From: Mesostigma viride
Taxonomy: Eukaryota > Streptophyta > Mesostigmatophyceae > Mesostigmatales > Mesostigmataceae
Direction: 5' to 3'
Assembly: GCA_009746045.1 (NCBI GenBank)
Contig: RPFO01000312.1
Coordinates: 484,823-533,822 of the forward strand
Length of the DNA stretch: 49,000 bases
Shown here: piece after piece, positions 10,413-19,644 of the stretch
Numbering within the stretch: position 1 is the stretch's first letter
Layout of the letters: each line of letters opens with the position of its first letter
Position numbers and translations under genes: made by a program
The notes under the pieces: model-generated
What the model was told of the DNA's origin: nothing
Databases searched by the model: none
The model's input: only the letters and a program-made list of their open reading frames with translations

Positions 10413-11114
10413 TGTAACAACCAAATGTTACATCCAAAGTTTTCCTACTGATTGATCTGATTATGAGTTCTTTAGGACAATTATTTGGGAAGTTAGGAGG
10501 TTTCGACGTCTGATGGATATTGGGCCTGCTGAGATCTGCAGAGATTATTGTTCTACCCTCATTGGTCGTGGCCTGATCCACGTAGGGTACTTTGCATGGT
10601 TTTGTTCAGTCAGTCATAGATTCTCTTAATACCGTTGTACCTGGTGGATCTGGTTCCAGGTCATGGAGATTCTGTATGTGCTGGCTTTGTGTTGTGTTGA
10701 AGATTCGGAAGCTAAGATCTTATCTTGAGTGATTCTCACTTTTGATTGGTCCTTCCGAGTTAGGGCTGAGCCGACCCTGCGTGCATGATGACTTTTATCC
10801 AGTTTGTGGCGGCTGGAGGCGTGTGCGTGTAAGAAAGCTAAGCTATGGTGTAATTCAAGGGATTCCTTGTTTCATCAATCAAACAACCCTCGCTAAAAGT
10901 CAACTATAACTTCAACAGATAGTCGACTTGGATATAACATTGTCTGTTGTGTCTAACAAGGGTGGGGACTCATTCCCTTAACTGTTGAAGATCCATCTTT
11001 ATTGCTTCTCTGGACGTGAAGTTATCTGTCGCGACTCCAACCCAGGTATAAAGATCTTTTCACATCAATGTTGAAACTGAGGCTGTTGCAAACACAACAT
11101 TTTTAGTCGTTACA
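10413..11114 (+). repeat. 3' LTR
   Basis: 702 bp, collinear with 1769-2471. Differences are about seven single-base changes (for example GGGAAG versus GGGAAT) and one 1-base indel. It is followed directly by the second GCCAT. Confidence 0.95.
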
Positions 11115-11862
11115 GCCATGCCGATCAGTGTCGTCAGGTCGTCCTCGCAGTCGGGAAGCCAACTGCCGAGCAGCTTGAAGCGGCCTGAAGGAGGGTAGTT
11201 GACCTCGGTGTCGTCTAAGAGGCGGAGTGTGGGTGGGGGCCAGGGCCTCCGTTTTGGGGCTGATTTCTAGACCAACCGCCCGAGCCTCGAGCGCCAGGCA
11301 GTCCAGCCAAAGTTGGGCAGACTCCGGCTTCTCGATGAGCGTGATGTCGTCGGCATAAATGAGGTGAGCGAGTAAATTCTGCTTGTTAGTCGGCCCCCCT
11401 TCTCCAAGCTCGTTCGTGATCGCTAGGCCGGGGGCACGGCCTGCAATGCTAGCAAAGCGAGCACGTGCCTGGCGCATAACATAATCCACTACAATAATAA
11501 ACAGGTACGGCGACAGGACGCAACCCTGCCAGACGCCGGTCTGCAGTGGGCATGGCGGGGTAATGCCGTGTTGAGTGCGCACCAAAGTGGTCGACCCCTC
11601 ATACTATGTGCGGATGACGGTAATCAGGGGAGTGGGGACGCGAGCGCGAGCAAGTACAGCCCATAGAGCGTCCCAGAGGACAGAATCAAAAGCCTTGATG
11701 AAGTCGACGAAGAGCAGGATGGCGGAAAACTCACCAGGCTGCGGGAGAGCGATTTCCTCGAAAAGGCGACGCGCGACGAAGATGGCCACGACGGTGTTGC
11801 GCCCAGGACGAAAGCCCATTTGAGTTTCCCCTAGGTGACGGTCGAGAGCAGAACGAAGGCGG
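11115..11862 (-). pseudogene. LINE ORF2 reverse transcriptase part, copy 1
   Basis: Minus-strand frames give GFRPGRNTVVAIFVARRLFEEIA, FVDFIKAFDSVLWDALW (motif A), GVWQGCVLSPYLFIIVVDYVMRQ and LIYADDITLI (the catalytic YADD), all as in the copy at 42126-44756. The frame is broken near 11240 and 11590, and sequence upstream of the fingers domain is absent because the copy is truncated at 11862. It was one fragment with 1451-1763 before the LTR element arrived. Confidence 0.88.
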
Positions 11863-12310
11863 CCCCTTGATATTTTTTAATATATGTCATAGCACTGTCT
11901 CCTTCATGTCATAGCACCGGCTTGATCCTTGCATGCGCGTGTCCGATTTTTCTTATTTTCTTTAGGGTTCTTCTTCTTTTCGGGGTTCTCCTTATGTTGC
12001 ATGCCCATCTCACCTCCGTAATTCATCATTCTCAATGACTATATGTCATAGCGCGAGCACTGCCTGGTTACCAGCCAGCCAGAGACCAGCACTGACAAAT
12101 AGCACATTAAACAAACTAAATTCCAGCGCCCCATCAACCCATGTAACTACGACCAACAGCGCAAGTGGGCCAAATAAATAGTGCTTTCTTCTTCTAAAGA
12201 CGCCTTAGAAATGGCGTATCAATGCTGGCTGGAATGGAGCATGCTTGTTGACACAAACCCGTCTCTGGCAACATCCCACACGCGTGCAGCGCCCCCGGTC
12301 GTGCACCGCC
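11863..12310. other. Intergenic: 3' flank of the FYV7-like gene
   Basis: A/T-rich stretch with two copies of a TATGTCATAGC motif. No ORF of note. It contains the 3' untranslated region of the minus-strand gene, but I found no clear TGTAA on that strand. Confidence 0.5.
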
Positions 12311-14695
12311 TCAGCTGCGCGCCTTGATCTTATCCAGCAGTGCTTCGATGCGGTACTTCATCACTGGCTGGCCCCGCGCGTTCTTCTTGCGCATGCGTGC
12401 GGCCGCCGCCCTGCGCGCTGCCGCCTGCTTCTCGCGCTGCTCCCTGCGCTCGGCCGCCTGCTGCCGCGCTGCCTCCCGCGCAGCCTCCTCCTGCGCCTGC
12501 TTGGCCACCGCCGCCGCGTGCAGCTGCGGGGGATTCAGGAGGAAGGGGGGAGGGATGGGGGAGGGGAGCGGGGAGGGGAGGGGAGGGGAGGGGGGAGGGG
12601 TGGGAAGGGGAGGGGAGAAAGGAGGGGGGAGAGGGGAGGGGGGAGGGGGTGGTGTCTGGGCACGAAACAGCAGCGCAGCACAAGCCAGTTGAATTTCATC
12701 ATGAGCACCTCCAACATCACCCACAAGCCATATTCCTTACGCAAGTGAGCACAGCATATGTGAAACCACACCACGCACCAGCTGGCCTGGGACAACATCA
12801 GGATTTTCACTGGCTTGTGTGGACGGCCATGCCCAGCAAGCCGAGCAAAGGAACAGCCCAGGCATCACGCAGGCAGCCACTAAACAAAGAACCGGACCAG
12901 GTAGGAGGGGACAAGCCAGCCGCAGGGCCAGCACGGTCTCCAATCTGATGGCCAGCAGCCGCTGCCTACGCATGAATATGTGCACATGATGTGTGCCTAC
13001 ATGAGATGGCGGCGCACTCCCGTCACCACAGCGGGCCACAAGCACCGCACACGCGACACCTGTCCCATGGCTCCTGCACAGCTGGCAGTCTGCAGGGGCA
13101 CACAACCTGGCACACAACCCCAGGACCTGACCACCCATGCGGGGGCGCATGCGTCGTCTTTCATGCTGCTGCCCTCCCAGGTTGAGCGCTGCTCCCTGAC
13201 AACAGGCCATTTATACCTTGTCCTTTACAACAGATGCTTTACGACAAGTGCTTTACAATGGATGCTTTACAACGGATGCTTTACATCGGATGCTTTACAA
13301 CAGATGCTTTACAACGGATGCTTTACAACGGATGCTGTACATTGAGTGCTTTACAACGGATGCTTTACAACGGGTGCTTTACAACGGATGCTTTACAACG
13401 GCTGCTGGACTGGGTGCGGTACAACATTGTAAGTGCTCCATGTGTGCAGACAGGGCCAGGGGTGGGCCCCACCATGCGCCCCCCATCTGTGCTTGCAGTC
13501 GGCACGCGGCCATGTGGGTACAAGCTGGTCAATCGCAGGGCGGGCAAGCGAGGGGGCAGGAGGGCAGGCAAAGCGGACAAGCGGGTGGGCGGGCAGGGGG
13601 GCGAAGGGGGGGGGCGCGGCAGGGTGGGCGGGTGGGCAGGGGGCGGGCGGGCGGGGGGGCGGGCGGGGGGGCGCGCAAAAGGGAGGCCACCTGGCCACCC
13701 CCCCGCGCGCCCCCACCCCGCCTGCACCTCATGCTGGCTACTGCCCCCCTCACCCGTTCCAGCTGCGTCGTGTGCCTCTGCCGCTCCCCCTTCTTGCCCT
13801 TCCCCTTGGTAAACTGCGACGCGGGAGCAGCTGAGGGCGAGGGCCTGGTGCCGCCCGCAGCATCTCTCAGACCGCCGGCAGTGGCCACACCTGCAATGGC
13901 GCTGGCATGCGCTAAATCGGGACCATCCTCATCCATGCGCGCCGCCACGGCCGCTCGTGGCTCCGCTGCCGTCCCGCGCGACTTGTGCTTGCCCGATCGC
14001 CCCGGTGTCCCTGTGCGGGCACCACTGGGGGGCGCGCGCGGCTCGTCTGGGTCCCCTGGGGAGGCCAGCTCCTCGGCCATGTCCTGCCATGCACAACCCG
14101 TGGCAACGGTGCGAGCATAACCGTGAGGATTTAGCATGAACCAACTTACTGGTGGCTGGCGACGGGTTGCAAGGTGGGATGGTGGCGACCGCATGACAAG
14201 GACGGCGAAGTAACGTAGGTGTTGTCGATGGAAGGTAGTGCAGGGCAAGCGCAGACAGGGTCGTCCGTACCTCGGTTCCTTCGTGATGGACGTCATAACG
14301 ACCGACTGGGTCGCTCCCTAAGTGCTTCAGCAACCTTCTGTATTTGTTCACTTTCTTCGAATTCTGCTGTTTTTCGCGGAGTTTTTCTGGCAGATTATAC
14401 CATGTTCAGAAGCACGCGGCCATGCAACATAAGCCGATTATTGATCGCGTTAGCACGCTGTGGAGGAGCTGCGAAGCAGTTAATTGTGACAACAGTTTCA
14501 TGCCAATTTTCCAACGTGACTTGACATTTGATGTGCCGGACGCATTAACATAGAAGCCTTGACGATGGCGACTGCAAATGACCAGGCCAATCAAGCAGAT
14601 ATTGGCTTGCACTTACTTGCTTGGAAACCCGTGTAAGTACTGCTACGGTTATTCACAAACGAAGCAAGGGAGGGTCCTTGCCGCTTTGGCTTCAT
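12311..14695 (-). CDS. FYV7/CCDC59-like ribosomal RNA processing protein, four exons
   Basis: Exons on the minus strand are 14641-14695, 14271-14386, 13754-14083 and 12311-12523. Phases agree throughout and give 237 residues, near the size of CCDC59. The N-terminus GPSLASFVNNRS resembles the SLxxF(V/A)NA opening of plant FYV7 proteins. Exon 2 has KKVNKYRRLLKHLG, the basic motif of the family. Exon 3 is low-complexity, ending KGKGKKGERQR. Exon 4 is a long A/E/R/K helix ending with the hallmark GQPVMKYRIEALLDKIK. Yeast Fyv7 acts in the nucleolus in small-subunit rRNA maturation. Splice sites are GTACTT, GTACGG and GTGAGG donors with CAG acceptors; the first donor is the least certain (an in-phase GTAGCA lies 7 bp earlier). 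Assignment by recalled motif, no search done. Confidence 0.72.
12540..12655. repeat. G-rich/C-rich tract before the last exon
   Basis: A GGGGAGGGG-type tract on plus is a long C/T tract on the coding (minus) strand. It serves as the polypyrimidine tract of the acceptor at 12524. Long proline-rich frames through it are artefacts. Confidence 0.7.
13223..13408. repeat. 15-bp tandem repeat in intron 3 of the FYV7-like gene
   Basis: About 12 units of ACAACGGATGCTTTA with substitutions (ACAACAG, ACGACAAG, ACATCGG). Since 15 is divisible by three, it produces spurious frames with CFTTDALQ-type repeats. A GGGCGGGC-rich tract follows at 13540-13680. Confidence 0.85.
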
Positions 14696-15599
14696 GGTGC
14701 AAACGACGGTGAAATCTGAGGCAACGACAGAAAGCAACAACTGCACTGTAAAGTTAATACCTCGCCTTTCTTCCTGTCTTCCCGTACTAATTCGAGTGAG
14801 TACCACTACATGTGTAACTCGTTGCGGCGGGCCGCACGTTTAAGTCGGTAATCTGCTCGCGAGCGAGTTTTTTCGGAGCCCACTTGGGTTCCGGCCGGTG
14901 TGCTGGACTGCGAATGGTATTTTCTATTTTGCAAGGAACTACTGAGGACAACCTGCATAAACGAAGAGGACAACGACCCAGCTCTCGCCTTCCAGAGACC
15001 GATGATAATTGTGTCGTCAGTGGCTGCTATTAACAGTATTTATTATTGACACTTTGACCGGGGCCTAATCGCAACTGGCCGAATTCAATCTGCGAGCATC
15101 CTGCACGCAAGGGGAATCTGGAAACTGGAACTTGACTGGAAATTGGAACTTGACTGGAAAGCGTTTGTCTACGATCAGCGATGATGACTGTCGAGTGTCG
15201 AGTTCTACAGTTCAGTTCAGTTCAGATGTTTCCCACGCCACACATGGTCGAGTGCTACAGTAGTGAAGTGTATACTGTAGTGCTACAGTAGTGAAGTGTA
15301 TACTGTAGTGCTACAGTAGTGAAGGATAGTCGAACGTGGCAGGACTGGGATACCACCTAGAGGACTGGGGTACTAACAGGGGACTACGTAGGTCGACCCC
15401 GGTTCAGGACTGGGGTACTGTACTGTGAGGTCGACCCTGGTTCAGAAATCAGAACTTCAGACGGAGATACGGCACGAACATTCAGTTGTACTGTACAGCT
15501 GGGGCACAGCTGTACATAGATTCTCTGCTGCCCTTGGGCGGCGTGGGACACAACAACAACAACAACAACAACAACAGCTGGGGCACGGAATTTCCTGTT
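14696..15599. other. 5' flank of the FYV7-like gene, with a 28-bp tandem repeat
   Basis: Upstream of the ATG at 14695. It contains 2.6 copies of a 28-bp unit (GTGCTACAGTAGTGAAGTGT...) at 15252-15323 and a short (CAA)n at 15550-15577. The repeated unit contains CTACAGTAG, a small palindrome. No ORF with support. Confidence 0.55.
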
Positions 15600-16351
15600 G
15601 GTACTGTACGGGATTTCTTATTCCGGCGCCCAATGGCCTCCAGGACAGGCGCGCCGCGCCAGACTCGCCCGCCTTTGGGCTTTGGGCGTCTTGGAATTTG
15701 GCTTCGGGCGTCTTGGAAGTTGGCTTTGGGCGTTTGCTCTTTTGGCAGATTTCTACACTACACTGGTACTACGTAAAAAAGCACAGACTGGTGCGGCGTA
15801 ACATTTTTAAACTTGGTAAAATTACCGCCGCACAGCCAGCCAGAACTGGACAAGGTGATGGCCGCAACTAGTCGTTGCTGGGCTATCGTATTTGTAGCAT
15901 GGGGCGTTTCACCGAGTCTACGGTTAGCATGATGGGGAGGATTCCTAACCTTCATTATGTGGGTTAAGTAGGGGTGCTCATAGTGGCCGGTTTCCCTCGC
16001 TTCCTTGTAAACCAGGCTCTGCGTCAAGATCACAGACGACCGGGTAAGTAGTTGTTCCAGTCTGTTCTAGTTTGTATGACGCCTGCTATTAGGCGTTCTT
16101 GTTATTGTCGTTCATCATCGCCGTGACCGTCGTGGCCAGCAGCGTGCTTTTTTTACATACCGGATGGTGTCGACTTGTTTATTGATAGCGCATTGGTGAA
16201 TATCGCTGCCTGGAGGAATATCGGCTACAACCCGCGGGAAAGTGCTGGCTCCAATGTTCTTTTTGTATGCAGGATGACGGCACTGCCAAGCCGGAGACGA
16301 CTATGCATATGACGCTCGTTATAATGCCAGTCATTCAGACCGACTGCGCGA
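15600..16351 (+). repeat. Left inverted-repeat arm, unique part
   Basis: Pairs with 27349-28094. It contains a G/C-rich direct repeat (TTTGGGCGTCTTGGAA type) near 15676-15735. A consensus donor GGGTAAGTAG lies at 16037-16046 and a strong acceptor CTTTTTGTATGCAG ends at 16272, both repeated in the other arm. The 91-codon minus frame at 15758-16033 is identical in both arms simply because the arms are identical; I do not call it a gene. Confidence 0.85.
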
Positions 16352-17794
16352 CTGGTTGTGGGATACACGTTCCTGGTTGTGGGATGTGTTCCTTGTTGTG
16401 GGATACTTGTTCCTGGTGGTGGGAAACACGTTCCTGGTTGTGGGATGTGTTCCTTGTTGTGAGATACTTGTTCCTGGTTGTGGGATGCACGTTCCTGGTT
16501 GTGGGAAACACGTTCCTGGTTGTGGGAAACACGTTCCTGGTTGTGGGATACTTGTTCCTGGTGGTGGGAAACACGTTCCTGGTTGTGGGATACTTGTTCC
16601 TGGTTGTGGGATGCACGTTCCTGGTTGTGGGATGTGTTCCTTGTTGTGAGATACTTGTTCCTGGTTGTGGGATGCACGTTCCTGGTTGTGGGAAACACGT
16701 TCCTGGTTGTGGGAAACACGTTCCTGGTTGTGGGATACTTGTTCCTGGTGGTGGGAAACACGTTCCTGGTTGTGGGATACTTGTTCCTGGTTGTGGGATG
16801 CACGTTCCTGGTTGTGGGATGTGTTCCTTGTTGTGAGATACTTGTTCCTGGTTGTGGGATGCACGTTCCTGGTTGTGGGAAACACGTTCCTGGTTGTGGG
16901 AAACACGTTCCTGGTTGTGGGATACTTGTTCCTGGTTGTGGGATAGTCGTTCCTGGATGTGGGATACAGGTTCCTGGTTGTGGGATGCACGTTCCTAGTT
17001 GTGGGAAACACGTTCCTGGTTGTGGGAAACACGTTCCTGGTTGTGGGATACTTGTTCCTGGTTGTGGGAAACACGTTCCTGGTGTGGGATACTTGTTCCT
17101 GGTTGTGGGATACACGTTCCTGGTTGTGGGATACTTGTCCCTGGTTGTGGGATACTTGTTCCTGGTTGTGGGATACTTGTTCCTGGTTGTGGGAAATACG
17201 TTCCTGGTTGTGGGAAACACGTTCCTGGTTGTGGGATACTTGTTCCTGGTTGTGGGAAACACGTTCCTGGTTGTGGGATACTTGTTCCTGGTTGTGGGAT
17301 AGTCGTTCCTGGTTGTGGGAAACACGTTCCTGGTTGTGGGAAACACGTTCCTGGTTGTGGGAAACACGTTCCTGGTTGTGGGATACTTGTTCGTGGTTGT
17401 GGGATACTTGTTCCTGGTTGTGGGAAACTTGTTCCTGGTTGTGGGAAACACGTTCCTGGTTGTGGGATACTTGTTCCCGGTTGTGGGAAACACGTTCCTG
17501 GTTGTGGGATACACGTTCCTGGTTGTGGGATACAAGTTCCTGGTTGTGGGAAACACGTTCCTGGTTGTGGGAAACACGTTCCTGGTTGTGGGATACTTGT
17601 TCCTGGTTGTGGGATACACGTTCCTGGTTGTGGGAAACACGTTCCTGGTTGTGGGATACTTGTTCCTGGTTGTGGGAAACACGTTCCTGGTAGTGGGATA
17701 CACGTTCCTGGTTGTGGGATACTTGTTCCTGGTTGTGGGAAACACGTTCCTGGTTGTGGGATAGTCGAGCCTAGTTGTGGGATGTGTTCCTGGT
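16352..17794 (+). repeat. 21-bp minisatellite, left array
   Basis: About 68 units of TTCCTGGTTGTGGGA followed by a variable 6-bp tail (mostly AACACG, TACTTG, TACACG, TGCACG or TAGTCG). Occasional 19-bp units end TGTG. A 187-bp higher-order unit (eight 21-bp units plus one 19-bp unit) repeats with starts at 16444, 16631 and 16818. The unit has no stop codon in any of six frames, so frames of 150-500 codons arise on both strands without meaning coding. Confidence 0.95.
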
Positions 17795-17802
17795 CCAAAT
17801 AT

Positions 17803-18800
17803 AAAGGGGCACGGGAATTAGCGATAGCAGAGGGGGCTCGGGAATAACGTTAGCAGAGGGGCACGGGCAGTAACGTCAGTGAAGGGGCACGGGCACTAAC
17901 GTTAGTGACGGGGCACGGGCACTAACGTTAGCAGAGGGGGCTGGGCACTAACGTTAGTAAAGGGGCACGGGCACTAACGTTAGCAGAGGGGGCTGGGCAC
18001 TATCGTTAGTAAAGGGGCACGGGCACTAACGATAGCAGAGGGGGCTGGGCACTAACGTTAGTAAAGGGGCACGGGCACTAACATTAGCAGAGGGGGCTGG
18101 GCACTAACGTTAGTAAAGGGGCACGGGCACTAACGATAGCAGAGGGGGTGTGGGATTTAAAGTTTATTAGCATAGGGGGGAAATAATTATAGTAGTAGAG
18201 GGGGGCCCGGGCACTAACGTTAGCAGAGGGGCACGAGCACTAACGTTAGTAAAGGGGCGCGGGCACTAACGTTAGCAGAGGGGTGTGGGAACTAATGTTA
18301 GCAAAGGAGGGGGGGGCACTAACGTTAGCAGAGGGGGCTGGGCACTAATGTTAGTAAAGGGGCACGGGCACTAACGTTAGCAGAGGGGGATGGGCACTAA
18401 CGTTAGTAAAGGGGCACGGGCACTAACGATAGCAGAGGGGGTGTGGGAATTCAAGTTTATTAGCAGAGGGGGGAAATAATTATAGTAGAGGGGGGGGGCA
18501 CTAACGTTAGCAGAGGGGCACGAGCACTAACGTTAGTAAAGGGGCGCGGGCACTAACGTTAGCAGAGGGGCACGAGCACTAACGTTAGTAAAGGGGCGCG
18601 GGCACTAACGTTAGCAGAGGGGGTGTGGGAATAACGTTAGTGAAGGGGGGTGGGCATTAACGATAGCAGGGGGGGGAGGGCACTTACGTTAGCAGAGGGG
18701 TGTGGGAACTAATGTTAGCAAAGGAGGGGGGGCACTAACATTAGCAGAGGGGGCTGGGCACTCACGTTAGCAAAGGGGGTGTGGGAATTAACGTTAGGGC
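17803..18800 (+). repeat. 26-bp G-rich tandem array with CTAACGTTAG palindromes
   Basis: Two alternating 26-bp variants share GCACTAACGTTAG and then read either CAGAGGGGGCTGG or TAAAGGGGCACGG. Each unit combines the 10-bp palindrome CTAACGTTAG with a G-run. A longer unit containing TTTATTAG and AAATAATTATAGTAG occurs near 18150 and again near 18440, giving a higher-order period of about 290 bp. A ~90-bp inverted remnant is at 25196-25285. Confidence 0.9.
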
Positions 18801-19266
18801 CACGCACTGCCGGCAGTTACCACTCCCTGTGATGATTGCATGGATGGCTTGTGGGTTCTGGCATGGGGTAGCACTGCCGGCAGTTACCACTCCTTGTGAT
18901 GACTGCATGTCCCCGGCTTGTGTGTTCTTGCATGGGGTGGCACTGCCGGCAGTTACCACTCCTTGTGATGACTGCATGTCCCCTTGACGCAAGGACGGCT
19001 TGTGGGGTCTTGCATGGCGTGGCACTGCCGGCAGTCACCACTCCTTGTGATGACTGCATGTCCCCGGCTTGTGTGTTCTTGCATGAGGTGGCACTGCCGG
19101 CAGTTACCACTCCTTGTGATGACTGCATGTCCCCTTGACGCAAGGACGGCTTGTGGGGTCTTGCATGGCGTGGCACTGCGGGCAGTCACCACTCCTTGTG
19201 ATGACTGCATGTCCCCTTTATGCAAGGACGGCTTGTGGGGTCTTGCATGGGGTGGCACTGCCGGCA
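18801..19266 (+). repeat. 69/82-bp tandem repeat
   Basis: Six units begin GCACTGCCGGCAGTTACCAC and continue with CTTGTGATGACTGCATG. They come in short (~69 bp) and long (~82 bp) forms differing by a TTGACGCAAGGACGG-type segment. The GCACTGCCGGCAGT core is partly palindromic (CTGCCGGCAG). Confidence 0.9.
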
Positions 19267-19432
19267 GAGGATACTTGTTCCTGGTTGTGGGATACACGTT
19301 CCTAGTTGTGGGATAGTCATTCCTGGTTGTGGGATACTTGTTCCTGGTGGTGGGAAACACGTTCCTGCTTGTGGGATACTCGTTCCTGGTTGTGGGATGC
19401 ACGTTCCTGGTTGTGGGATACTTGTTCCTTCA
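19267..19432 (+). repeat. 21-bp minisatellite, short array
   Basis: Eight units of the same family as 16352-17794, in the same orientation, directly abutting the 69/82-bp array. Bases 19433-19644 beyond it hold no recognised feature. Confidence 0.9.
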
Positions 19433-19644
19433 CATGTTCGCCGTTATTCCTCCATGCAGTTATTCCTACACGCACATCAAGATAGAGCTATTAAATATTT
19501 CCTTGTACATCCAATGATGCTACGTCTTGGCTATGCTCACATTACTTGCCCACGCTCCTTGTTATGATAAGCTCACATGGGTCTCATTGCACCCACAGAT
19601 CTTGCAGGATCGTTTAGCGTGTCCGATTGCAGCTACAGGTGGCA

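Larger units (their letters stand above)
1769..11114 (+). mobile_element. Complete Ty3/gypsy chromovirus LTR retrotransposon
   Basis: A 9346-bp element with two LTRs (703 and 702 bp), TGTAAC...GTTACA ends, a primer binding site, a polypurine tract, gag, protease, reverse transcriptase, RNase H, integrase and a terminal chromodomain, in the order typical of Ty3/gypsy chromoviruses. The 5-bp GCCAT at 1764-1768 and 11115-11119 is the target duplication, and the LINE sequence reads through the site once the element is removed. The LTRs differ by about seven substitutions and one indel, implying a recent insertion. Despite this the coding region has at least seven frame breaks, so this copy seems unable to move by itself unless the breaks are sequencing errors. 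An extra ORF lies between pol and the 3' LTR. Confidence 0.95.
365..11862 (-). mobile_element. RTE-like LINE copy 1, 5'-truncated and interrupted
   Basis: On the minus strand this is a LINE closely related to the fuller copy at 39171-44951. The 3' end is at low coordinates, with an ATTA-type tail at 364-381 and the CACGTGAC-type hairpin just inside. The copy stops at 11862, in the middle of the reverse transcriptase domain, so it is 5'-truncated. CCTTGAT occurs at 358-364 and again at 11865-11871, a plausible 7-bp target duplication. It is broken by a 501-bp SINE-like element, a 17-bp insert, a 62-bp insert and a 9.3-kb LTR retrotransposon, each with its own target duplication, so it was present before all four. 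Confidence 0.85.

Noticed and set aside
15758-16033. 91-codon ORF repeated identically at 27661-27936
   Set aside because: Identity follows from the near-identical arms and is no evidence for coding; no domain or codon signal supports it.
16225-17847. Long ORFs on both strands (150-506 codons) with FPTTRNV-, VPGCGKH- or SWLWETR-type repeats
   Set aside because: The 21-bp unit contains no stop in any frame and 21 is divisible by three, so all six frames stay open automatically. The same applies to 25282-27369. The possible spliced entry is reported separately as a hypothesis.
17803-18800. Telomeric or subtelomeric repeat
   Set aside because: The unit does not contain the algal TTTTAGGG or TTTAGGG motif.
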